From: a virus
DNA length: 34,836 nt
Reading direction: 5' to 3' (one strand)
IMG/VR virus record: IMGVR_UViG_3300018083_000082
Coordinates: 1-34,836 of that record
Positions within the stretch are counted from its first letter, which is position 1. Each line of letters begins with the position of its first letter. Below, piece after piece: positions 28,862 through 34,836 of this stretch. The notes beneath the pieces are model-generated. The model saw only the letters and a list, made by a program, of their open reading frames with translations. It was not told the DNA's origin and did not search any database. The position numbers and the translations under genes were made by a program.

Positions 28862-29272
28862 ATGAGCAAGCACGCCCCGATGGGACCAGTGAAAGCGAAG
28901 CCAGACCCCTCGCAAAGCCAGCAGGGCTTGCAAAGGCCGTTACTGGCTCCTGGCGCGGCTCGCTGCACCGCGAAGAGTAAACGCAGCCAGAAGCCTTGTA
29001 ACAACCCCGCCATCATGGGTGGCACTGTCTGCCGGATGCATGGCGGGAGCGCCCCGCAAGTGCAAGCCAGCGCACGGGAACGCCTGATGGCCCTGCAGCC
29101 CCTCGCGATTCAGACGATGCACAATCTGATGAACCGCGAGGAGTATCCGACCGTGCAATTGGGAGCCGCTCGAGACGTGCTAGACCGCACCGAAGGTAAG
29201 CCAGTGGAGTCGGTGAGCCTCACGGGGGCCAATCAGGGGCCGCTGGTCATCGAAATCCACAAACCGTGGTAA
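28862..29272 (+). CDS. Terminase small subunit candidate (HGG-motif protein)
   Basis: In this 136-residue protein, a Cys/His segment ARCTAKSKRSQKPCNNPAIM then CRMHGG, typical of the HGG-type proteins that precede phage terminase large subunits, is followed by SAPQVQASARERLMALQPLA and a helical body. It may bind the packaging signal. The C-terminus (LVIEIHKPW) resembles ends of other small terminase subunits. No ribosome site was recognised near ATG 28862. The next gene, the large subunit, starts 45 bases later. Confidence 0.58.
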   Translation: MSKHAPMGPVKAKPDPSQSQQGLQRPLLAPGAARCTAKSKRSQKPCNNPAIMGGTVCRMHGGSAPQVQASARERLMALQPLAIQTMHNLMNREEYPTVQLGAARDVLDRTEGKPVESVSLTGANQGPLVIEIHKPW

Positions 29273-29317
29273 CGCGGAATCCTTAGTAATTATGCGATTC
29301 GTCACAGGCGGGACACC

Positions 29318-30601
29318 GTGCCGGTAATCACGCTGGACTACGCGCCCAGACCGCTCCAAGCGTCCATCCACCGCGGCATGGATACGCACCGATTCGGGGC
29401 CGTCGTCTGTCATCGGCGGTTCGGGAAGACCGTGTGCGGCATCAATCATCTGCAAGTCGCCACGCTCGAGTGCCAGCGCGAGCGACCGCGGTTCGCCTTC
29501 ATCGCCCCGACCTATACGATGGCGAAGTCCATCGCATGGGATTACCTCGTTCACTTCAGCCGCCCGATTCCAGGCATCGAGCCGCGCGTGTCTGAGTTGA
29601 CGCTGAACTACCCGAACAGTGGACAGGTGAGACTCTTCGGCGCTGACAACCCAGACAGTCTGCGCGGTCAATATTTTGACGGGGTTGTGTTCGACGAGTT
29701 CGGCTTACAGCCTCCGAAGATCTTCTCGGAGGTCATACGGCCCGCGCTCTCAGACCGACAAGGCTGGGCGCTGTTCCTCGGCACGCCGGCGGGCAAGAAC
29801 CAGTTTTATGACGTGATCCAACAGGCGAAGGCAGACCCGTCCTGGTTCTACGCGCAATACAAAGCCTCGGAGACAGGCTACGTGTCGCCCGATGAACTCG
29901 CGGCTGCACGGAAGGACATGACAGAGGACGAATATGCCCAGGAATACGAGTGCAGCTTTGAGGCGGCGGTTAAAGGAGCGATCTATGCGGCGGAACTCGC
30001 TGCCGCTCGATCCGGTAGCCGCATATCCGCTGTTCCGGTTGATCCAGTTCTGCCCGTCGATACCACCTGGGACTTGGGTGTTGGTGACTCAACTGCCATT
30101 TGGTTCTCGCAGAGCCTACGTAGCGGAGAGATACGCATCGTAGACTTCTATGAAGCCAGCGGGGAAGGACTCCCGCACTATGCGCAAGTCCTCCGCGAGA
30201 AAGGTTACGTTTACGGTCGTCACTGGGCACCGTTCGACATCGAAGTGAAGGAACTCGGGTCTGGGCGCTCGAGGATTGAAGTGGCCCAGTCGTTGGGCAT
30301 CACGTTCCAGATCGCGCCGAAGGTCAGCATTGAGGACGGCATCCACGCCGCTAGGATGCTGCTCCCGCGGTGCTGGTTCGATGAGAAGCGCACGGCGAAG
30401 GGTGTCGAGGCGCTCCAGCACTACCGCCGGGATTACAACAGCCGGCTGAACGAGTTCAAAGCCACGCCTGTGCATGACTGGTCGAGCCATGCGGCGGATG
30501 CCTTCCGGTATCTAGCAGTCAGCCAGCAGGTTCCTCGAGACAAGATGCGGATGCGGACGCATGTGCCGCGGGCGACAGGGCCGAATGCGTGGATGTCTTG
30601 A
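29318..30601 (+). CDS. Terminase large subunit
   Basis: This 427-residue packaging motor starts at GTG 29318. The Walker A-like loop is CHRRFGKT (31-38) and Walker B is VVFDEF (123-128, with D126/E127), followed by LFLGTPAGK as the coupling segment. The nuclease domain shows TWDLGVGD with D252 and D257, a later APFDIE, and HDWSSHAADAFRY, the expected metal-binding acidic residues. It converts ATP hydrolysis into DNA translocation and cuts the concatemer. The length is normal. The preceding 45-bp gap holds no obvious promoter. Confidence 0.92.
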   Translation: MPVITLDYAPRPLQASIHRGMDTHRFGAVVCHRRFGKTVCGINHLQVATLECQRERPRFAFIAPTYTMAKSIAWDYLVHFSRPIPGIEPRVSELTLNYPNSGQVRLFGADNPDSLRGQYFDGVVFDEFGLQPPKIFSEVIRPALSDRQGWALFLGTPAGKNQFYDVIQQAKADPSWFYAQYKASETGYVSPDELAAARKDMTEDEYAQEYECSFEAAVKGAIYAAELAAARSGSRISAVPVDPVLPVDTTWDLGVGDSTAIWFSQSLRSGEIRIVDFYEASGEGLPHYAQVLREKGYVYGRHWAPFDIEVKELGSGRSRIEVAQSLGITFQIAPKVSIEDGIHAARMLLPRCWFDEKRTAKGVEALQHYRRDYNSRLNEFKATPVHDWSSHAADAFRYLAVSQQVPRDKMRMRTHVPRATGPNAWMS

Positions 30602-30648
30602 GCATTGACACTGACACCGCTTTGGCGCACACTCAGCCGCACACCCTG

Positions 30649-30924
30649 ATGAGCGCCACGGCTGCGAAAGCGACACGTCGGCAGTTACGACGGTCTGTGG
30701 GCGATACCGCCCTCGGCGCGATTGTCGAGCAAGGCCAGCAGGTCACGGACCTGAGCGCCCGCATCAACGGTCACACTGTCCATTTGACGCGCATCGATGA
30801 GCAACTGACCGCGCAGCGCATCACCTTGGCCGCGTGGACCCACACCGACCGTCTGGTCCGGTCCTTGACGTTCTACCAACGTCTCCGCTGGTTGTTCACC
30901 GGAATCATTCATGGCCTCTCGTAA
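30649..30924 (+). CDS. Small basic helical protein, unknown
   Basis: This protein has 91 residues if started at ATG 30649; a TTG at 30598 overlaps the terminase stop and would give 108. The sequence is helical (ARINGHTVHLTRIDEQLTAQ) with a C-terminal YQRLRWLFTGIIHGL that could be a membrane-associated anchor. It resembles small phage proteins placed between terminase and portal. Its end overlaps the portal start by 14 bases. The start is unsettled because neither option has a clear ribosome site. Confidence 0.5.
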   Translation: MSATAAKATRRQLRRSVGDTALGAIVEQGQQVTDLSARINGHTVHLTRIDEQLTAQRITLAAWTHTDRLVRSLTFYQRLRWLFTGIIHGLS

Positions 30925-33298
30925 AGACTTCCTCAAGCAGATCCGCGCCCGATTCAAGCAGGGGCAGGAAGCAGAGGAGCGCCAGCGCGAGTTGGAACTC
31001 GAGGATATTCGGTTCTACAACGGCGAGCAGTGGGACAAAGACCTACTGGACACCCGTAAAGGGCAGACCATCGGATCCGGCACCGGATCGCAGGTCGTTC
31101 CTGCTCGGCCTTCCCTGACCATCAACAAGACCCGCGAACCTGTCCGGCAGATTCTGAACCAAGAGCGTCAGTCTGAGATGGGCGTGGAGCTGGTGCCGGC
31201 GGATGACTGGGGCGGGATGACGGGCGAAGTCGATCACACCGAGATCGAACTCCGCGAGGGTCTCGTCAGGCGCATTCAGCGCGACTCGGAAGCTGCCGAT
31301 GCACGGACGTGGGCATTCGCGCGAGCGGTGCAGGGTGGCCGCGGTTACTGGGTCGTCAATACCCGCTACGTGCCGGGGAAGAGCAACGACCAGGAAGTCT
31401 ACGTGCTGCGGGTCTACAACCAAGCAGCGGTCATGCTCGATCCGGCCCATGAGCAGCCGGACGGCAGCGATGCGCGCTGGGGCTTCATCGGCACAGACAT
31501 CCCCTACGACCAATACAAGGCGGAATACCCCGAACGCAACGGCGCGAAGAACCGCATGTGTTCGATGTCGGACACCGAGTGGCGAGCGCTGGGCGACGAG
31601 GAACCGGACTGGTTCTCGACCGACAAGGATGACACGCGCTATATCAGGGTGGTCGATTACTACTACGAGGAACTGACGGGACGCACCCTCGTCACGCTGC
31701 AGAACGGGTCTGTTGAGTGGAAGGACGAACTGCCGGAAGGCTTCCCGTCTGACCAGATCACCGACTCGCGCAAGGTGGTCGAGCGGCACATTAAGTGGTG
31801 CAAGATCGACGGCTGCGATGATGACGTGCTGGAAGAGACCGACTGGCCGGGGCACTACGTCCCGATCATCAAGGTCGTTGGCGAAGAACTCCAGCCGACT
31901 GGGAAAGAGCGACGCTGTGAGGGTGTCGTCCGACCGATGAAAGACCCCTGCCGCGGCAACAACTACGTGGTGAGCAAGTTTGTCGAGCGGGTCGGGTTGA
32001 CGCCGATTCCGCCGTGGATGATGGCCGCTGGCCAGGATGAAGGCTTCGAGGACGAGTTCGACTCCGCGAATACCCGCGCCCTCTCGCGGCTGCACTACAA
32101 CCAGAAGGATCTGTTCGGGCAACCCGCACCGCCACCGTTCAAGCCGAACCAGAGCGCCGACATTCAGGATCTGGCGATGGGCGTCCAGATGTTCAACGAC
32201 GCCATCGTGTCCACTTCGAGAGTGCCAGAGACGGCCCTCGGGCATGTGGACCCCAGCGTTAAGAGTGGCAAGCTCGCCAACGCCCTCATCCAGCAAGCGG
32301 AGATGGGGTCGAGCAACTACCTTGACAATCTCAAGCGGTCTATTCGGCACGAAGCGCGCGTCGTCAACGACCTCCTGTTCCCCATCTATGGCCGTCCCGG
32401 TCGGCTCGCACGGATGATGAACCCCAGCGGGAAGATGTCGAGCGTGATCATTGGTCAGCCCTTCACGGTTCCGCCAGCGCAGCCAGGACCGCAAGGGCCG
32501 CAACCACAGAACGGTCAGCAGCAGGGCAAGCCGCAGCCGGTGAATATCCCCGGCTGGCAACCGGGACAACCGCTGCCGCCGAACGTGCAATACATCGGGT
32601 TGACGAAGGACGCCGAGTTCAACGTCGCGGTGAAGGTGACACGGTCGAACGATACCCGCCGGCAGCAGTTCGTGGAGACGGTCGGCAACATTGTCGGTGC
32701 GGACCCGTCGCAGATGCAGGTGATTGGCGACTTGCTCTGGAAGAACATGGACGCGCCGGACCATGAGGAGATCGCCAAACGGTATCGGGCCATCCTTGCG
32801 CCTCCGGTGCAGGCGGCGATCTCAGGTCAGCCGCAGATTCCACCGGAAGTGCAGCAGCAGCTGCAGCATGCGCAGCAAGCCATTCAGCAGCTGACGCAGT
32901 TGGCCGACAAGAACAAGACCGACCTCGCGAAGGCGCAGATGGCGGCACAGGCGGATCTCCAGTCGAAGCAGATGGAGATCGCGAGCCGCGAGAAGATCGC
33001 GCTGATCCAGGCGACGGCCTCGATGAACATCGCGCAGGGCAAGATCGACGCAGAGGACGCGCGCACGTTCGTGGACGCGCTCGAGAACAAGATGGCCTCC
33101 GCGCTCGAACTGCACATGGCGAAACTGGGGCAGATTCACGAATCCATCCAGCGGCAGCACGATACGGCGCACGATGTGGCGTTGACAGCGGTGCAGCATC
33201 AGCATGAGCGGGATATGGCGGATCAGGCGCAAGCCGCCGCCTCGGAGCAGATGGCGCAGCAGGCCGCGCTGACGCCGCCGAACGGAGATCAGGCATGA
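30911..33298 (+). CDS. Portal protein, P22 gp1-like
   Basis: This 795-residue protein is slightly longer than P22 portal (~725). The N-terminus (RFYNGEQWDKDL, PSLTINKTREPVRQILNQER) and the middle blocks (VLRVYNQAAVMLDP, QEVYVLRV, PIIKVVGEE) follow the P22-type portal pattern. The last ~180 residues are Gln/Ala-rich and helical (PPEVQQQLQHAQQAIQQLTQ), forming the internal barrel that P22-like portals carry. It makes the dodecameric ring through which DNA enters and leaves. It follows the terminase with a single small gene between. The reverse-strand frame over it is a GC-driven shadow. Confidence 0.85.
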   Translation: MASRKDFLKQIRARFKQGQEAEERQRELELEDIRFYNGEQWDKDLLDTRKGQTIGSGTGSQVVPARPSLTINKTREPVRQILNQERQSEMGVELVPADDWGGMTGEVDHTEIELREGLVRRIQRDSEAADARTWAFARAVQGGRGYWVVNTRYVPGKSNDQEVYVLRVYNQAAVMLDPAHEQPDGSDARWGFIGTDIPYDQYKAEYPERNGAKNRMCSMSDTEWRALGDEEPDWFSTDKDDTRYIRVVDYYYEELTGRTLVTLQNGSVEWKDELPEGFPSDQITDSRKVVERHIKWCKIDGCDDDVLEETDWPGHYVPIIKVVGEELQPTGKERRCEGVVRPMKDPCRGNNYVVSKFVERVGLTPIPPWMMAAGQDEGFEDEFDSANTRALSRLHYNQKDLFGQPAPPPFKPNQSADIQDLAMGVQMFNDAIVSTSRVPETALGHVDPSVKSGKLANALIQQAEMGSSNYLDNLKRSIRHEARVVNDLLFPIYGRPGRLARMMNPSGKMSSVIIGQPFTVPPAQPGPQGPQPQNGQQQGKPQPVNIPGWQPGQPLPPNVQYIGLTKDAEFNVAVKVTRSNDTRRQQFVETVGNIVGADPSQMQVIGDLLWKNMDAPDHEEIAKRYRAILAPPVQAAISGQPQIPPEVQQQLQHAQQAIQQLTQLADKNKTDLAKAQMAAQADLQSKQMEIASREKIALIQATASMNIAQGKIDAEDARTFVDALENKMASALELHMAKLGQIHESIQRQHDTAHDVALTAVQHQHERDMADQAQAAASEQMAQQAALTPPNGDQA

Positions 33299-33504
33299 CG
33301 GACGAGAAGCCGAAGATTACGGCGCGCATCGACTCGTATGTGATGCCGCACATCGACTTCCCCGATCCGAAGGTGCTTGGTCTGTTGGCAGAGATTAATT
33401 TCGCATTCAAGCAGTTGCGGTCAGGCTCTGGTCCCGGCCCTTACGGCACTATTGAGGACATCATGCGAGCCATTGACGAGTTCATTGAAGAGTGGAACGG
33501 ATGA
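33295..33504 (+). CDS. Small protein after portal, unknown
   Basis: This 69-residue protein starts in an ATGA overlap. It contains SYVMPHIDFPDPKVLGLLAE and a C-terminal acidic helix (IEDIMRAIDEFIEEWNG). It is the first of a series of overlapping small genes between the portal and the coat-like gene. Such genes may include scaffolding-like or chaperone proteins, though none here looks like a classical scaffold. No family recognised. Confidence 0.6.
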   Translation: MTDEKPKITARIDSYVMPHIDFPDPKVLGLLAEINFAFKQLRSGSGPGPYGTIEDIMRAIDEFIEEWNG

Positions 33505-33680
33505 CCCTCGAAGCGTTCGTAGCCGACCTCCGCGCGAATGCCCCTCGGCACATCAGCCCTGACTGGTTGGCCGAACAGCAAGCGCGCGCCGCGAGTTACG
33601 GGTTGGACTGGCAGGCCGTGACACTACTCATCGCGCAGCAGCAGTCAGCAGCGGTGCAGAAGGTGCTGGAGACGCCATGA
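33501..33680 (+). CDS. Small helical protein, unknown
   Basis: This 59-residue protein starts at ATG 33501 in an ATGA overlap with the previous gene. The protein is entirely helical (LEAFVADLRANAPR, LAEQQARAASYGLDWQ, IAQQQSAAVQKVLE). It overlaps the next gene by ATGA. No family recognised; its position hints at a head-assembly role. Confidence 0.58.
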   Translation: MTLEAFVADLRANAPRHISPDWLAEQQARAASYGLDWQAVTLLIAQQQSAAVQKVLETP

Positions 33681-33892
33681 GGATTCTTGATGCTGATGGC
33701 AAGCCTGTGCGCGGCAATATGCTCGTAACGCCCGAATGGCTGATGAGAGACTTGAGAGCCAAGATCGAGCGCGACAATTCGGATGCGCGCGTGCTGGCTA
33801 TCCGGGAGTCCGTGAAGGCGCTCATTGAGGTGGAAGGGCCGATCATCGGTGCAACCATTCGTGTCCGCACGCCGCGGCGGTATCGGCCATGA
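33677..33892 (+). CDS. Small protein, unknown
   Basis: This 71-residue protein begins MRILDADGKPVRGNMLVTPE, then has a helical body with a short beta end (GATIRVRTPRRYRP). The start overlaps the previous stop and the stop overlaps the next start. No motif recognised. Phage head regions often have such accessory proteins. Confidence 0.58.
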   Translation: MRILDADGKPVRGNMLVTPEWLMRDLRAKIERDNSDARVLAIRESVKALIEVEGPIIGATIRVRTPRRYRP

Positions 33893-34140
33893 GCCATCAA
33901 GACCGGCGCGAACCACTCCCGAAGGGCTACCAATACCCGACGCATGGCGTGGACTGCGACTGCCCGCCGTGTCGGAATAAATATTGGGGTGGTTACATGA
34001 ACGCCGAAGCCTATCGACAAGATCAGTTGATTCGCGCTGCTGCTGAATCCGCCGTGAAGCATTTTGGTGTCGATGGCGTGGACGCTCTGCTGGACGCCCT
34101 TGCAACGAGGACGCAGACCGCTTACGGCTGGGGCGTCTGA
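33889..34140 (+). CDS. Small protein with Cys pair
   Basis: This 83-residue protein has a Pro/Tyr-rich N-terminus (REPLPKGYQYPTHGVDCDCP), a CDCPPC metal-ligand-like motif, and a helical end (LIRAAAESAVKHFGVD, GVDALLDALATRTQ). It overlaps both neighbours. Role unknown. Confidence 0.58.
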   Translation: MSHQDRREPLPKGYQYPTHGVDCDCPPCRNKYWGGYMNAEAYRQDQLIRAAAESAVKHFGVDGVDALLDALATRTQTAYGWGV

Positions 34141-34328
34141 TGCCGGATATGGACCCGCGCCTCGCCGCGCTGATCGCGAAGTTCCCTGATCGCACGCCGG
34201 CGGAACTCTACGCCTATCTGCATGGCGAGCGGAAGACCGACATCGCCCTGCCGCCGCAGACGAGCCGCTTATCGGCGCTGGCGGGCTGGAATCCGTTCAA
34301 GAAGGTTACCGACGCGTTGAAGAAGTGA
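34140..34328 (+). CDS. Small protein, unknown
   Basis: This 62-residue protein starts in a TGATG overlap. The N-terminal part (DPRLAALIAKFPDRTPAELY) is helical, and the end (LAGWNPFKKVTDALKK) is amphipathic and basic. No known family. It is followed by a new ribosome site rather than an overlap. Confidence 0.55.
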   Translation: MPDMDPRLAALIAKFPDRTPAELYAYLHGERKTDIALPPQTSRLSALAGWNPFKKVTDALKK

Positions 34329-34335
34329 GGCACCG

Positions 34336-34533
34336 ATGCCCAAAGACCTCGAGAACAAGTTGAAGCGTGAGTATCCCGGCAACGACGCCGCAGTCTACGG
34401 GACGCTCAACAGCCTCGGACTGATGAAGGGCAACAAGGAAACGCCGAAGGGCCGACTGGTGCCGAAGGAGTCCGCGTTCAATCCGGCGGTTAATCTCGGC
34501 AAATTTCATCATCCTCCGAAGGGCAAGCGATGA
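34336..34533 (+). CDS. Small basic protein (GTLN/LMKGN type)
   Basis: This 65-residue protein has GAGG upstream of ATG 34336. The sequence LENKLKREYPGNDAAVYGTL then NSLGLMKGNKET is a recurring small phage protein pattern, with a basic His/Pro/Lys end (KFHHPPKGKR). It lies right before the coat-like gene and overlaps it. Possible roles in head assembly or DNA binding; unknown. Confidence 0.6.
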   Translation: MPKDLENKLKREYPGNDAAVYGTLNSLGLMKGNKETPKGRLVPKESAFNPAVNLGKFHHPPKGKR

Positions 34534-34836
34534 ATCGCCGCGACTTCGTCAAGGCGCTTGGACTTGGAGCAGCTGCTGTTGCGTTCGGTCCAGCCATCGC
34601 TTCCTCGGCGGTTGAGGCAGTCTCGACTGGATGGGCATCTACGGAACTGGCTATCGGTGACATTTTCACCATCGCTGGCGTCCATGCGGTGAACCCTGTC
34701 ACGCGGCAGACAACGGCCCATCTTCAGCAGTTTGTGATCACAGCTATCGTGGGTAGCGACATCTCGATCTCGCCGTCCGTGACCAGCGTCGGCCATGTCA
34801 TCTCTCCATCGCTCATTACGCCACTCGGCACTCACA
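34530..34836 (+). CDS. Coat-like protein with Tat-like N-terminus, 5' part only
   Basis: The first 102 codons lie in the window and the gene runs off its end. The N-terminus (MNRRDFVKALGLGAAAVAFG, then PAIASSA) looks like a twin-arginine signal: RRDFVK, a small-residue hydrophobic core, and an A-x-A-like cleavage region. From residue ~43 the sequence (GDIFTIAGVHAVNPVTRQTT, LQQFVITA, ISISP) resembles the insertion-domain region of P22-type coat proteins, which normally starts ~270 residues in. So this is either a reduced or rearranged coat, a coat-related accessory, or a chimera at a contig end. The order with the adaptor at base 1 supports a coat region here. Family and start are provisional. 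Confidence 0.45.
   Translation, partial: MNRRDFVKALGLGAAAVAFGPAIASSAVEAVSTGWASTELAIGDIFTIAGVHAVNPVTRQTTAHLQQFVITAIVGSDISISPSVTSVGHVISPSLITPLGTH

Noticed and set aside
30605-30633. TTGACA after the terminase stop as a fourth promoter
   Set aside because: The best -10 at 17 bases is CACACT, matching only three consensus positions, and no GGTTTA block is present.
31043-32764. Minus-strand reading frame of 573 codons over the portal gene
   Set aside because: The + strand has a clear portal protein. The minus frame is Arg/Val/His-rich without domain patterns, as expected from antisense reading of GC-rich codons.
1-34836. tRNA genes, CRISPR arrays, insertion sequences
   Set aside because: No cloverleaf-like stretch, regularly spaced repeat array or transposase-like frame was seen on reading either strand; a dedicated scan was not possible.

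Overview
The window is a 34.8-kb piece of a tailed-phage genome. It is GC-rich (about 60% by eye) and densely packed, with nearly every gene on the + strand and most start and stop codons overlapping as ATGA, GTGA or TGATG. The virion genes point to a short-tailed (podovirus) phage built on the P22 plan: a P22-type portal, a fragment that looks like a P22-type coat protein, a gp4-like tail adaptor, a gp10-like tail hub and a set of Ala/Gly/Gln-rich ejection proteins. I saw no integrase, CI-type repressor, DNA polymerase, tRNA, CRISPR array or intrinsic terminator. The host cannot be read from the sequence. The small membrane proteins, the orphan methyltransferase and the glycoside hydrolase would suit an environmental (soil or water) bacteriophage, but that is inference.

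Layout. 1-202 is the 3' end of the head-tail adaptor, followed by an antisense HNH homing endonuclease (199-702). 744-8886 holds structural, tail-hub and fibre genes. These include a beta-helix protein and a second protein that both end in the same ~118-residue domain, which looks like the missing C-terminus of the gp10-like hub. 8949-14320 holds four internal or ejection-type proteins. 14493-15122 is a tailspike-anchor-like protein and 15201-15539 a holin-like coiled-coil/TM protein. 15740-16966 is a late protein with a DNA-glycosylase-like region. 16876-18618 contains small zinc-ribbon and membrane proteins.

18615-20668 is a recombination cassette: a Rad52-like annealing protein, a YqaJ exonuclease and a NinB-like protein. 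20709-27742 is a long run of small early genes: many CxxC zinc ribbons, two tandem HNH genes, a winged-helix protein, a DNA methyltransferase, a replication-initiator-like protein with a zinc-binding partner, and a PD-(D/E)XK nuclease. 27569-28854 pairs a two-TM membrane protein with a TIM-barrel glycoside hydrolase. 28862-33298 is the packaging module (HGG-type small protein, terminase large subunit, portal), followed by small head genes and the start of a coat-like gene cut by the window end. The order of the two ends (coat at the right, adaptor at the left) suggests a circularly permuted genome with a short missing piece.

How the genes would work together. The annealing protein, exonuclease and NinB would process and recombine replicating DNA, probably into concatemers, for the terminase. 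The portal, coat and adaptor build the head, and the hub, spikes and fibres bind the host. The ejection proteins enter the cell with the DNA. Three TTGACA-type promoters sit almost on top of the start codons of small early genes, and two of those genes lack a Shine-Dalgarno, suggesting leaderless transcripts. The most unusual features are the split and duplicated hub C-terminal domain, the glycoside hydrolase beside the packaging genes, the leaderless promoter set, the Tat-signal-like start of the coat-like gene, and the glycosylase-like late protein.
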